Shown here piece by piece: positions 25,825 to 33,207 of a stretch of DNA of 64,000 bases (positions within the stretch are counted from its first letter, which is position 1; each line of letters begins with the position of its first letter). A program made the position numbers and the translations under genes. The notes below the pieces were generated by a model, which did no database searches, had not been told where the DNA came from, and saw only the letters and a program-made list of their open reading frames with translations. This DNA comes from Tabrizicola_A sp044377735 (GTDB taxonomy: Bacteria > Pseudomonadota > Alphaproteobacteria > Rhodobacterales > Rhodobacteraceae): assembly GCA_044377735.1 (NCBI GenBank), contig JBILYK010000003.1, positions 1 through 64,000 of the forward strand, given 5' to 3'.

Positions 25825-26385
25825 ATGTATCCCTACATCCGCATAGCCAAAGAGCTGTGGAAATTCCGCCGCAGCCCGCGGTTGTCGATCCTTGAGCCGC
25901 ATATCAGCACGCATCGTGTCTGGCCGTGGGATCTGGATCCGTGGCGCGAGTTGAACAACGGCCGCACGCTGACGCTGTTTGATCTAGGCCGCATCCCAAT
26001 GTCGGTGCGGATGGGTTTTGACCGCGTGGCCGAAGCCAAAGGCTGGGGTATCACGGTGGCAGGAAACTCCACCCGCTATCGCCGCCGGGTCACCGTGTTT
26101 CAGAAACTGACGCAGGTCAGCCGGGTTTTGGGCTGGGACGCGCGCTTTGTCTATCTGGAGCAAAGCTTTTGGCGCGATGGAGAATGCACGGCATCCATGC
26201 TCTTGCGGTCGGCCTTCATCAAAAAGGGTGGGATGGTTCCGCCGCATGAGGTTCTGGTGGCCCTTGGTCAGCCCACCGAAAGCCCGGACCTGCCCGATTG
26301 GGTCAAAGCGTGGATCGCTGGCGATGCCGAGCGTACCTGGCCGCCCGCTTTGCCGGATGCCGCCATGGCGGCGGTGCAGTCTTAA
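25825..26385 (+). CDS. acyl-CoA thioesterase (hotdog fold, 4HBT-like)
   Basis: 186 residues starting MYPYIRIAKEL after an AAAGAGG ribosome site; the longer upstream reading frame is unlikely. The hotdog fold is inferred from the TLFDLGRIP and GWGITVAGNSTRYRRRV segments, followed by the FVYLEQSFWRDGECTASM strand pattern seen in 4HBT_2-type thioesterases of alphaproteobacteria. The likely activity is hydrolysis of an acyl-CoA or acyl carrier intermediate; the substrate is not known. It is followed after 81 bases by an MFS gene. Confidence 0.8.
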   Translation: MYPYIRIAKELWKFRRSPRLSILEPHISTHRVWPWDLDPWRELNNGRTLTLFDLGRIPMSVRMGFDRVAEAKGWGITVAGNSTRYRRRVTVFQKLTQVSRVLGWDARFVYLEQSFWRDGECTASMLLRSAFIKKGGMVPPHEVLVALGQPTESPDLPDWVKAWIAGDAERTWPPALPDAAMAAVQS

Positions 26386-26466
26386 GGCTTTCGCTTGCCA
26401 GCTTGCCCGGTTTCGGGCCTTATCCCCTGCAAAGGCCGCCAAAAGGCCGGTTCAGAGGGGAACGGG

Positions 26467-27834
26467 ATGATTTCGCCACGCAAGCGCATCTGGGGATGGT
26501 GGTTCTTTGACTGGGCAAGCCAGCCCGTCAACACGCTGCTTCTAACCTTTATCTTCGGCCCCTATTTCGCCGAGGTGGCCCGGGGCTATTTCATGGGCGC
26601 GGGCATGGAAGAAGAGGCTGCCAAGGCCGCAGCGCAAAGCTATTGGGCTTTTGGGCTGACCATCACCTCGCTTGTCATCATGGTCTTGGCCCCCATTTTG
26701 GGCGGTATTGCCGACAGCACCGGCCGTCGTCTGGTCTGGGTGTGGTTTTTCTCACTGGTCTACATAGTCTCGGCTTGGGCGCTTTGGTATGTGGCGCCGG
26801 GCGGCGAGATTGGCACGCTGCGCTGGGCCTTGTTCTTCTTCGGCCTTGCCTTCCTGTCGATGGAATTTGCCACGATCTTTACCAACGCGCTGATGCCGAC
26901 CCTGGTCGAAGGCGATGAGATGGGCCGCCTGTCAGGCAATGGCTTTGCCTTTGGCTATCTGGGTGGGTTGATTGCGCTGTTCGTGATGCTGTTGCTTTTT
27001 GCCGAAGGGGCAAGTTCAGGTCGCACGCTGATTGGTCTTGATCCGGTGCTTGGCCTTGACGCCGAAGCGCGCGAGGGCACGCGTGCGGTCGGACCCTTCT
27101 CGGCGGTGTGGTATCTGGTGTTCATGATTCCGTTCTTCTTGTGGGTGAAAGAACCGAAAACCGGGTTTGGCCGCGTGAACCTGACCGGCGTCTTTGCCAG
27201 CGTGGTCGAGTTTATCCGGGGCCTTGTGCATCGCCGCAGCCTTGCCACCTATTTGGGGTCTTCGCTGTTTTACCGTGATGCGCTGAACGGGCTTTATGCC
27301 TTTGGCGGCATTTATGCGTCGAACGTGCTGGGCTGGGAGGTGACGCAGATCGGCATTTTTGGCATCGTCGGTGGGGCGACGGCGGTGTTGACCAGTTGGC
27401 TTGCCGGAAAGATGGACAGCCGTCGCGGGCCAAAGCCGGTGATCGTCTGGTCGATTGTGGTCCTTATCGTGGTCTGCTCACTGATCGTGGGCATGGACCG
27501 TGAGCAGATCTGGGGCATGCCGCTCGACTCGGCTTCGTCTACGCCGGACATCATCTTCTTCATCTGTGGCGCGCTGATTGGCGGGGCTGGTGGGCCGCTG
27601 CAATCGGCCAGCCGGACCATGCTGTTGCGTCACACCACGCCGGACCGTGCGACCGAAGCCTTTGGCATGTTTGCACTTTCGGGCAAGGTGGCCAGCTTTA
27701 TGACGCCGCTTTTGATTGGCCTGTTCACCCATTTCAGCCAATCGGCAAGAATTGGCATCGCGCCTGTCATCCTGCTTTTCCTGATCGCGTTGATCCTGCT
27801 ATTGTGGGTCAATCCGAAAGGCGAGAATGGATGA
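26467..27834 (+). CDS. MFS transporter, UMF1 (Atg22-like) family
   Basis: 455 residues, about 12 membrane segments. The N-terminus with KRIWGWWFFDWASQPVNTLL and the following ILGGIADSTGRR loop are typical of the UMF1/Atg22-like branch, whose fungal relatives export vacuolar amino acids. The ATG at 26467 follows a GAGGGGAACGGG ribosome site; a longer upstream frame encodes unrelated residues. The stop overlaps the mepA start (ATGA), so the two are translationally coupled, which hints at recovery or export of a wall-derived compound, although that is inference. Confidence 0.88.
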   Translation: MISPRKRIWGWWFFDWASQPVNTLLLTFIFGPYFAEVARGYFMGAGMEEEAAKAAAQSYWAFGLTITSLVIMVLAPILGGIADSTGRRLVWVWFFSLVYIVSAWALWYVAPGGEIGTLRWALFFFGLAFLSMEFATIFTNALMPTLVEGDEMGRLSGNGFAFGYLGGLIALFVMLLLFAEGASSGRTLIGLDPVLGLDAEAREGTRAVGPFSAVWYLVFMIPFFLWVKEPKTGFGRVNLTGVFASVVEFIRGLVHRRSLATYLGSSLFYRDALNGLYAFGGIYASNVLGWEVTQIGIFGIVGGATAVLTSWLAGKMDSRRGPKPVIVWSIVVLIVVCSLIVGMDREQIWGMPLDSASSTPDIIFFICGALIGGAGGPLQSASRTMLLRHTTPDRATEAFGMFALSGKVASFMTPLLIGLFTHFSQSARIGIAPVILLFLIALILLLWVNPKGENG

Positions 27835-28730
27835 TTGGTAGACTGGTTTTATTGATGCTGTTTTTGGCCCCGCTTCCCGTTGGGGCCGAAGCTTTGGCAA
27901 ACAAGCTTTTTGGATCAAAGGCCGTTCCCAGCCAGCAAGAGGCGATGCCCATCGGCTCTTATGCAAAGGGCTGTTCGGCGGGGTCGGCGGAACTGCCGGA
28001 AAACGGGCCAACATGGCAAGCGATGCGCCTGTCGCGTGAACGGAACTTCGGCCATCCGATGATGGTGCAATACCTAATGGACCTGTCGCAACAGGCTGCT
28101 GGGTTGGGCTGGGGCAAGGGGCTTTACGTTGGTGATATCAGCCAGGCGCGCGGGGGGCCGATGACCTCTGGCCATGCCAGCCATCAGATCGGGCTGGATG
28201 CTGATATCTGGTGGCTTGCGCCAAAGCGGCTGAACCTGAGCCGGGCCGAGCGCGAAAGCCTGTCATCTATCCCCATGCGGTCGGCGGATCAGCGGACGGT
28301 GACCGACAGTTGGGGGCCAAAGGCGCATGCTTTGTTGCGCGCTGCCGCGAGTGACCCGAGGGTGGACCGCATCTTTGTGGCGGCTGCGATCAAGATTGAA
28401 ATCTGCAAGAGCGCCTCGAAGGCTGACAAGCCTTGGCTGCAGAAGATCCGCCCTGTTGCGGGCCATGACACGCATTTCCACGTGCGGCTGAAATGCCCGA
28501 AAGGGGCGCGGTTGTGCGAAACCCAAAAACCCACGGTGAGCGAGTTGTCCAAGGGCGGCATGGGGTGCGATGACACGCTGATGTGGTGGGTCACCGATTA
28601 TCTGAACCCGCCCAAGGATACCAAAAAGAAGAAACCCAAGCCCGAGGACGAGCCGAAGAAAAAGCATCCGCGCCAGTTCACCATGGCCGACCTGCCGCGC
28701 CAATGCCAAGACGTTCTCGCCGCACCGTAG
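27831..28730 (+). CDS. mepA: penicillin-insensitive murein endopeptidase
   Basis: Peptidase family M74 enzyme that cuts D-Ala-mDAP and related cross-links in peptidoglycan. 299 residues: a signal peptide (MIGRLVLLMLFLAPLPVGAEA), the zinc region MTSGHASHQIGLDADIW with two His and Asp, and HDTHFHVRLKCP supplying further His ligands. The Cys pairs around CKSAS, CPKGARLC and MGCDD fit disulfide-stabilised family members. A Lys-rich stretch (TKKKKPKPEDEPKKK) precedes the C-terminus. It overlaps both the MFS gene and the following esterase gene. Confidence 0.93.
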   Translation: MIGRLVLLMLFLAPLPVGAEALANKLFGSKAVPSQQEAMPIGSYAKGCSAGSAELPENGPTWQAMRLSRERNFGHPMMVQYLMDLSQQAAGLGWGKGLYVGDISQARGGPMTSGHASHQIGLDADIWWLAPKRLNLSRAERESLSSIPMRSADQRTVTDSWGPKAHALLRAAASDPRVDRIFVAAAIKIEICKSASKADKPWLQKIRPVAGHDTHFHVRLKCPKGARLCETQKPTVSELSKGGMGCDDTLMWWVTDYLNPPKDTKKKKPKPEDEPKKKHPRQFTMADLPRQCQDVLAAP

Positions 28731-29596
28731 CCCTTGGGCTGGCGCTTTTGTCGGGGTTTCAAGGCAGCGCCGAACCCCGCCCACCTGAGGGGTTTCTGGG
28801 CAGCTATGTCTGGAACATGGCTGAAAACGCCTTTGGCGGCCTTTCGGCGATTGAGATGGCCGAAGATGGTCAGAGTTTCGTGGCCCTTGGCGACAAGGGC
28901 ATGTTTCTGCATGGGACGCTGCTTCGTGATGGGACCGGTCGGATTGTCGATGTTGCGGCTGGACCTATCCGGCCCTTGCGGGCCGAGACTACAGGCGAGC
29001 CCCTTGTCGGCCGACGATCAGACAGTGAAGGGCTGGCCATTGGTCCCGATGGTCAGGCCTTTGTCTCATTCGAAAACCGAAGCCGCGTGGCCAGCATTGA
29101 CCTTGAAACCGGGTTGACGCGCGATCTTAAGAGTCATCCCGATTTTGCCGACCTAACCCGCAACGGCGCGCTTGAGGCTTTGGCAATGGATCGTGATCTT
29201 CGGCTTTACACCCTGCCAGAAGATCCGCCGGGGGGGCGAATTCCGGTCTATCGCTGGGACGCGGGGGCTTGGGATGCCAAGCTGTCTGTGCCGCGACGCG
29301 GACGCTTTTTGCCCGTAGCCGCCGATTTTGGCCCGGATGGCCGGTTTTATGTTCTGGAACGTGACTTTCGCGCGCTGGGTGGCTTTTCCAGCCGCCTGCG
29401 GCGGTTTGATCTGGGTGTGGAGGGTTTGACCGGTGAAACAACGCTTCTTGAAACCCCCTTTGCGCTGCATGACAATCTTGAAGGACTGTCAGTCTGGCGC
29501 GACGACCAGGGGGCGCTGCGCGCCACGATGATTTCGGACGATAACTTCATCTTCGTCCAGCAAACCCAGATCGTCGAATACCGCTTGCCCGATTGA
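28703..29596 (+). CDS. esterase-like activity of phytase family protein (exported)
   Basis: 297 residues with a twin-Arg-rich signal (MPRRSRRTVALGLALLSGFQG) and a beta-propeller-type body: FGGLSAIEMAEDGQSFVALGD, SEGLAIGPDGQAFVSFENR, GALEALAMDRD and DNLEGLSVWRD repeats with the DxEGL signature of PF13449. The start at 28703 lies inside the mepA 3' end and is chosen because it begins the signal peptide. The family was named from similarity to esterase-like phytases; the real substrate is open. Probably the third gene of an MFS-mepA-esterase operon acting in the periplasm. Confidence 0.82.
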   Translation: MPRRSRRTVALGLALLSGFQGSAEPRPPEGFLGSYVWNMAENAFGGLSAIEMAEDGQSFVALGDKGMFLHGTLLRDGTGRIVDVAAGPIRPLRAETTGEPLVGRRSDSEGLAIGPDGQAFVSFENRSRVASIDLETGLTRDLKSHPDFADLTRNGALEALAMDRDLRLYTLPEDPPGGRIPVYRWDAGAWDAKLSVPRRGRFLPVAADFGPDGRFYVLERDFRALGGFSSRLRRFDLGVEGLTGETTLLETPFALHDNLEGLSVWRDDQGALRATMISDDNFIFVQQTQIVEYRLPD

Positions 29597-29643
29597 CCTT
29601 GCGCCCCGATTGGCGCTAAGCCGCCGCGTCGCCTGTGCGGCGC

Positions 29644-29676
29644 CAAGTCTCCGCGACCTTGTAAAAAACGGAAAAG
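29644..29676 (+). promoter_or_regulatory. candidate preQ1-I riboswitch for yhhQ
   Basis: P1 is CAAG (29644-29647) with CTTG (29658-29661). The 10-nt loop TCTCCGCGAC starts with U and ends with AC, as in characterised preQ1-I aptamers, where that U and C contact the ligand. The A-rich tail TAAAAAAC (29662-29669) matches the class consensus. The pseudoknot P2 forms from loop CCG (29651-29653) and tail CGG (29669-29671). The ribosome site GGAAAAG begins inside P2, so ligand binding would hide it, consistent with translational control of the queuosine-precursor transporter at 29679. P1 is only 4 bp, which lowers certainty. Confidence 0.7.
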
Positions 29677-29678
29677 AC

Positions 29679-30299
29679 ATGAAACAGCTTCTGCCCAGCA
29701 TTCTTGCCATGGCCGCTATCGTTGTGGCCTCCAACATCCTTGTGCAATTTCTTGCCGGTCCTTGGCTGACATGGGGTGCCTTTACTTATCCTTTCGCCTT
29801 TCTGGTCACCGATCTGACCAACCGCCTGCAAGGCCCCGCCGCCGCGCGCCGCGTGGTTTTGGTGGGGTTTGGCGTTGGTGTGATCTGTTCGCTTATCGGG
29901 TCGCAGATCATGGGCGAATATGGTCCGTTGGTCAGCCTGCGCGTCGCCGTCGGTTCGGGCGTAGCATTCCTTGCCGCACAGCTAACCGATGTAGCGGTGT
30001 TCAACCGCTTGCGTGCGGGGGCTTGGTGGAAGGCACCGCTCGTCTCAACGCTTGTCTCGTCATCGTTGGACACCGCAATCTTCTTCACCATCGCATTTTC
30101 GGCGGCATTGACCGTGCTGGAACCGGCGAATGACGTCTCCTGGGCCGCCGAGATGTTGCCGCTTCTGGGCCTTGGCCCAGTGGCGCCGCTTTGGGTGTCT
30201 TTGGCCGTGGCTGATTGGCTGGTGAAGCTTTTGCTTGCAATTGCGGCACTGCTCCCCTTCCGCATCATTGTTGCAAGGATGAGAGCACGGGTTGCGTAA
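29679..30299 (+). CDS. yhhQ: queuosine precursor transporter (YhhQ/VUT family)
   Basis: 206-residue membrane protein with about six hydrophobic segments and the family motif YPFAFLVTDLTNR near residue 35-47, plus SLIGSQIM and the STLVSSSLDTAIFF helix. YhhQ proteins import preQ0/preQ1 for queuosine tRNA modification. The ATG at 29679 follows GGAAAAG; an upstream in-frame start would run through the riboswitch candidate. The presence of a preQ1-I-like element directly upstream strongly supports the assignment. It ends before the structured RNA element at 30352. Confidence 0.9.
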   Translation: MKQLLPSILAMAAIVVASNILVQFLAGPWLTWGAFTYPFAFLVTDLTNRLQGPAAARRVVLVGFGVGVICSLIGSQIMGEYGPLVSLRVAVGSGVAFLAAQLTDVAVFNRLRAGAWWKAPLVSTLVSSSLDTAIFFTIAFSAALTVLEPANDVSWAAEMLPLLGLGPVAPLWVSLAVADWLVKLLLAIAALLPFRIIVARMRARVA

Positions 30300-30305
30300 A
30301 AACTG

Positions 30306-30327
30306 TTGACGAACACAAAATCTGTGT
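30306..30327 (+). promoter_or_regulatory. possible promoter/operator for the 30.35-kb RNA
   Basis: TTGACG (30306-30311) resembles a -35 box, followed by the inverted repeat ACACA-AAATC-TGTGT (30313-30327). No convincing -10 hexamer is seen at the correct spacing (AGGCTC at 30329), so the promoter assignment is weak; the inverted repeat could be an operator. Confidence 0.35.
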
Positions 30328-30369
30328 CAGGCTCAGCTTATCGGCAACCATTTGAAAGGAGGTGATCCA

Positions 30370-30426
30370 GTGTCTAGAGTGATATTGGAGAGACGTGTCG
30401 GGACAGTCATGGGGGGTGTTTTCTAA
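30370..30426 (+). CDS. possible 18-residue peptide behind a perfect Shine-Dalgarno
   Basis: GTG at 30370 opens an 18-codon frame reading MSRVILERRVGTVMGGVF, ending with TAA. The start overlaps the last base of the 17-base 16S complement, so the core GGAGG is 6-8 bases from the GTG, a near-ideal distance. An in-frame TTG at 30352 could add six residues but would place the ribosome site inside the coding part. The peptide is basic in its middle and hydrophobic at the end; no family was recognised. The start codon is partly buried in the long helix with 30474-30489, so translation may be conditional. Confidence 0.4.
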   Translation: MSRVILERRVGTVMGGVF

Positions 30427-30497
30427 GGGCAGTCCCTTGGGATACAGACCACAAGATTGGATGACCCATCCTAACTGGCTCATCTCCTTAGATCTCG

Positions 30498-30534
30498 GAA
30501 AGGGTTGCCGCGCTTCGGCAACCCTTTCTCTTTT
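30498..30534 (+). terminator. strong intrinsic terminator
   Basis: Perfect 13-bp stem GAAAGGGTTGCCG / CGGCAACCCTTTC with loop CGCTT, followed by TCTTTT. It ends the transcript carrying the 30.35-kb RNA element and separates it from arfB. Confidence 0.9.
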
Positions 30535-30559
30535 CCGCGCGCCCCGTTAGCCTGCACTC

Positions 30560-30982
30560 ATGCTATGGATTACCGAAACCCTTCAAATCGCCGACTGGGA
30601 ATTGTCGGAAAGCTTCATGCGGTCCTCCGGGCCGGGGGGGCAGAATGTGAACAAGGTGTCCACCGCCGTTGAACTGCGGTTTGAGGCGGAACGCTCGCCA
30701 CACTTGTCGCCCGCTGTGAAGGCGCGGTTGAAGAAAATCGCCGGGCGCAAATGGACGCTTGAAGGCGCGCTGGTTGTGCAGGTTGAAGACACAAGATCAC
30801 AGGCCCGCAACCGTGAGATTGCTCGTGAGCGGCTGGCCGAGATGATCCGCGGGGCATTGGTCACGCCAAAGCGGCGCATTGCCACAAAGCCAACCTTGGG
30901 CAGTCAGCGCCGCCGCATCACGGCCAAGGTCCAGCGTGGCGAGGTGAAGTCTTTGCGCGGGAAAGTGGGGGATGAGGAATGA
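30560..30982 (+). CDS. arfB: alternative ribosome-rescue factor / peptidyl-tRNA hydrolase ArfB
   Basis: 140 residues with the release-factor-like GGQ motif in SSGPGGQNVNKVST (about residues 22-35) and a basic C-terminal tail (KRRIATKPTLGSQRRRITAK) that enters the mRNA channel of stalled ribosomes. It frees nascent chains on non-stop ribosomes. It begins 25 bases after the terminator of the structured RNA element and overlaps the following aminotransferase gene by 4 bases. The length and domain content are normal for ArfB. Confidence 0.95.
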   Translation: MLWITETLQIADWELSESFMRSSGPGGQNVNKVSTAVELRFEAERSPHLSPAVKARLKKIAGRKWTLEGALVVQVEDTRSQARNREIARERLAEMIRGALVTPKRRIATKPTLGSQRRRITAKVQRGEVKSLRGKVGDEE

Positions 30983-32241
30983 CTGAAACTCTGATGGACC
31001 GCCGCGCCCGTCTGATGGGGCCAAATGTTCCGACATTTTACCGGACGCCCGTTCACCTTGTGAAGGGCGAAGGCGTCTGGCTTTGGGATGCGGCAGGAAA
31101 TCGCTATCTGGATTGCTACAACAACGTGCCCCATGTCGGCCATTGCCACCCCCGCGTGGTGCAGGCGATCTGCGCGCAGGTCGGGCAGTTGAACACCCAT
31201 ACCCGCTATTTGCACGACGGCGTCTTGGATTACATCGAACGCCTGACGGCCACCTTTTCACATGGCATTTCGCAGGCGATCATGACCTGCACCGGGTCTG
31301 AGGCGAATGACATTGCGCTGCGCATGGCGCAGGCGGCCACCGGGAAAACGGGGATCATCGCGACAGATGCGACCTATCACGGCAACACCATGGCGGTCAG
31401 CCAGCTGTCAACGCGCAAGCCGCCGATTGGCGGGCGCTGGCCGAATGTGCGGCTGGTTCCCGCGCCTGACAGCGCGCGGCGCCTCGATCCGGACGGATCG
31501 ATTTTCGCGAGCCATGTTGCTCAGGCGGTGCAAGAGTTGGACGCGGCGGGCTTTGGTTGTTCTGGAATCCTTCTCTGCCCTATGTTTGCGAATGAAGGTT
31601 TGCCAAGTCTGCCGCAAGGCTGGCTTAATAAGACTGTTGCGATTATCCGCGCCGCAGGCGGCATCGTCATTTCTGATGAGGTGCAGCCCGGCTTTGGTCG
31701 GGCAGGTAGTCATTTTTGGGGCCATGATAAACTGGGTTATGCGCCCGATGTGGTGGTGATGGGCAAGCCGATGGCCAATGGCCACCCGGTCGGTGCGGTG
31801 GCCACTCGGCCCGATGTGATGGCGGCCTTTCGCAATGCGTTTTCGTATTTCAACACTTTTGGTGGCAACCCGGTGTCTGCGGCAGCGGCCTTGGCGGTTC
31901 TGGACGTGATTTACGACGAAGGGCTGCAGGAAAATGCCGCCCGCGTTTCGTCTTATGTCGCCGAGCGTATGGCTGCCCTGCGCCACCCGCTTTTGCGCGA
32001 TACGCGGTCGAACGGGTTGTTTTTTGGGGCTGAGTTCAGTCTTGATGATGGTCAGCCTGCGACCCATTTTTGTGCCAATCTGGTCGAGTCCATGGTGGCG
32101 CGTGGGGTGTTGATGAACGTGATTGGCACGGGGCGAAATATTCTGAAAATTCGCCCACCGATGCCATTTTCCATTGAAAATGCTGACTTTTTAATGGATA
32201 GATTGGAACTTTCCCTGACATTCACCCCGGTGCCAGCATGA
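30979..32241 (+). CDS. class-III PLP enzyme, amino-phospho-lyase type (PHYKPL/ETNPPL-like)
   Basis: 420 residues of the class III aminotransferase fold. The N-terminal NNVPHVGHCHPRVV, TGSEANDIALRMA (phosphate/PLP contact), SDEVQPGFGRAG (PLP Asp region) and Lys263 in MGKPMANGHPVGAV are characteristic of the subgroup that includes 5-phosphohydroxylysine and ethanolamine-phosphate phospho-lyases rather than ordinary transaminases. The gene overlaps an APH-type kinase by 4 bases. Together they parallel the animal HYKK-PHYKPL pair: the kinase phosphorylates a hydroxylated amine and the lyase eliminates phosphate and ammonia. The exact amine is not readable. Confidence 0.85.
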   Translation: MTETLMDRRARLMGPNVPTFYRTPVHLVKGEGVWLWDAAGNRYLDCYNNVPHVGHCHPRVVQAICAQVGQLNTHTRYLHDGVLDYIERLTATFSHGISQAIMTCTGSEANDIALRMAQAATGKTGIIATDATYHGNTMAVSQLSTRKPPIGGRWPNVRLVPAPDSARRLDPDGSIFASHVAQAVQELDAAGFGCSGILLCPMFANEGLPSLPQGWLNKTVAIIRAAGGIVISDEVQPGFGRAGSHFWGHDKLGYAPDVVVMGKPMANGHPVGAVATRPDVMAAFRNAFSYFNTFGGNPVSAAAALAVLDVIYDEGLQENAARVSSYVAERMAALRHPLLRDTRSNGLFFGAEFSLDDGQPATHFCANLVESMVARGVLMNVIGTGRNILKIRPPMPFSIENADFLMDRLELSLTFTPVPA

Positions 32242-33170
32242 TCGAAATCTTTGCCCAAGAGGCTGCCCAGCATTGGGGCGGGCAGTCTCCGCGCCTGATC
32301 CGCAACCGCGAGAATGCGGTGTATGAAATCACCCTGCCGACCGGCCTGGCGGCGCTGCGGCTTCACCGGATGGGTTATCAGTCGGATGCCGCGATCTGGT
32401 CAGAACTGTGGTGGTGCGCCGCACTGGCCGCCGAAGGCGTGGCCGTGCCAGCCGCCTTGCCCAACCTTCAGGGCGATCTTCTGGTGACGCTGTCGAATGG
32501 TCGCAAGGCCAGTGTGATCTCATGGGTCAGGGGCGAGGCGCTTGGCATTGCAGGCGAACCCTTTGATCTGCCTTTACCGGTGCTGCTGGACCGTCACCGC
32601 GCTTTGGGTCGATTGGTGGCCGAATTTCACGCCGCCACCGCACGGCTGACCCTGCCCGAGGCATTTACCCGTCCGCGTTGGGACATTCCGGGTCTGGTGG
32701 GTGAGACCCCGTTCTGGGGCCGGTTTTGGGAGCATCCCGAGGCGACCCCCGACCAACGCGCCACGCTGATCCGCGCCCGCGCCTTCTTGCGCGAGAGGCT
32801 CACGGATCATGCTATCACAGCGCCAGTTGCGCCGATTCATGCGGATGTTCTGCGAGAGAATGTGTTGGTGAACGGCAGGTCGCTTTCACTGATCGATTTC
32901 GACGATTCTGGCTGGGGATTTGCCCTTTATGACCTTGGAACCGTCCTGTCGCAGAACCTGTATGAGCCCGCCTACCCCGAAATTCGCGATGCGCTGATGG
33001 AGGGGTATGGCACTTCAGATCGTGCGATGGTCGAAATCTTCACCTTGGCGCGCACTTGTGCCTCGGTGGGGTGGACGATGCCGCGCCTTGACCCCGGCGA
33101 CCCCGTGCATCCGCGCCATCTCGCCCGCGCCTGTATGTGGGCCGACAGGATGTTTGAGCTTTACGGATAG
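32238..33170 (+). CDS. phosphotransferase, hydroxylysine-kinase-like (APH family)
   Basis: 310 residues of the aminoglycoside-phosphotransferase/choline-kinase fold. The Brenner-type motif PIHADVLRENVLV provides catalytic Asp and metal-binding Asn; LIDFDDSGWG provides the DFG-like metal Asp. A nucleotide-loop region RNRENAVYEI and ALRLHR (Lys replaced by Arg/His in the strand) lie at the N-terminus. It is coupled by a 4-base overlap to the phospho-lyase-type PLP enzyme, pointing to catabolism of a hydroxylated amine such as hydroxylysine or ethanolamine; aminoglycoside resistance is unlikely in this setting. Confidence 0.8.
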   Translation: MIEIFAQEAAQHWGGQSPRLIRNRENAVYEITLPTGLAALRLHRMGYQSDAAIWSELWWCAALAAEGVAVPAALPNLQGDLLVTLSNGRKASVISWVRGEALGIAGEPFDLPLPVLLDRHRALGRLVAEFHAATARLTLPEAFTRPRWDIPGLVGETPFWGRFWEHPEATPDQRATLIRARAFLRERLTDHAITAPVAPIHADVLRENVLVNGRSLSLIDFDDSGWGFALYDLGTVLSQNLYEPAYPEIRDALMEGYGTSDRAMVEIFTLARTCASVGWTMPRLDPGDPVHPRHLARACMWADRMFELYG

Positions 33171-33207
33171 TCCTCTGAATTCGGGCGCCCAGTTTTTGAG
33201 TGCCCAG

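Larger units (their letters stand above)
30352..30534 (+). ncRNA. structured RNA with self-paired super-Shine-Dalgarno and anti-SD mimic
   Basis: GAAAGGAGGTGATCCAG (30354-30370) is the exact complement of the 3' end of alphaproteobacterial 16S rRNA over 17 bases. ACTGGCTCATCTCCTT (30474-30489) is a near copy of that 16S tail and pairs with AAGGAGGTGATCCAGT (30356-30371) through 14 Watson-Crick pairs, one G-U and one mismatch. Inside this helix are small hairpins at 30425-30438 (AAGGG-CAGT-CCCTT) and 30459-30471 (GGATG-ACC-CATCC) and a possible one around 30390-30408. A 13-bp terminator ends the unit at 30534. It has no signature of 6S, tmRNA, SRP RNA or RNase P. Whether it works as an RNA, as a peptide message or both is unknown. 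Confidence 0.6.

Noticed and set aside
29628..29657. Alternative stem GTCGC/GCGAC before yhhQ
   Set aside because: It would leave a 20-base loop and no pseudoknot; the CAAG/CTTG fold fits the preQ1-I pattern much better and is exclusive with it.
30300..30540. 6S RNA, tmRNA, SRP RNA or RNase P RNA at the 30.35-kb element
   Set aside because: None of the signature segments of these RNAs could be found, and the fold with a buried super-SD does not resemble them.
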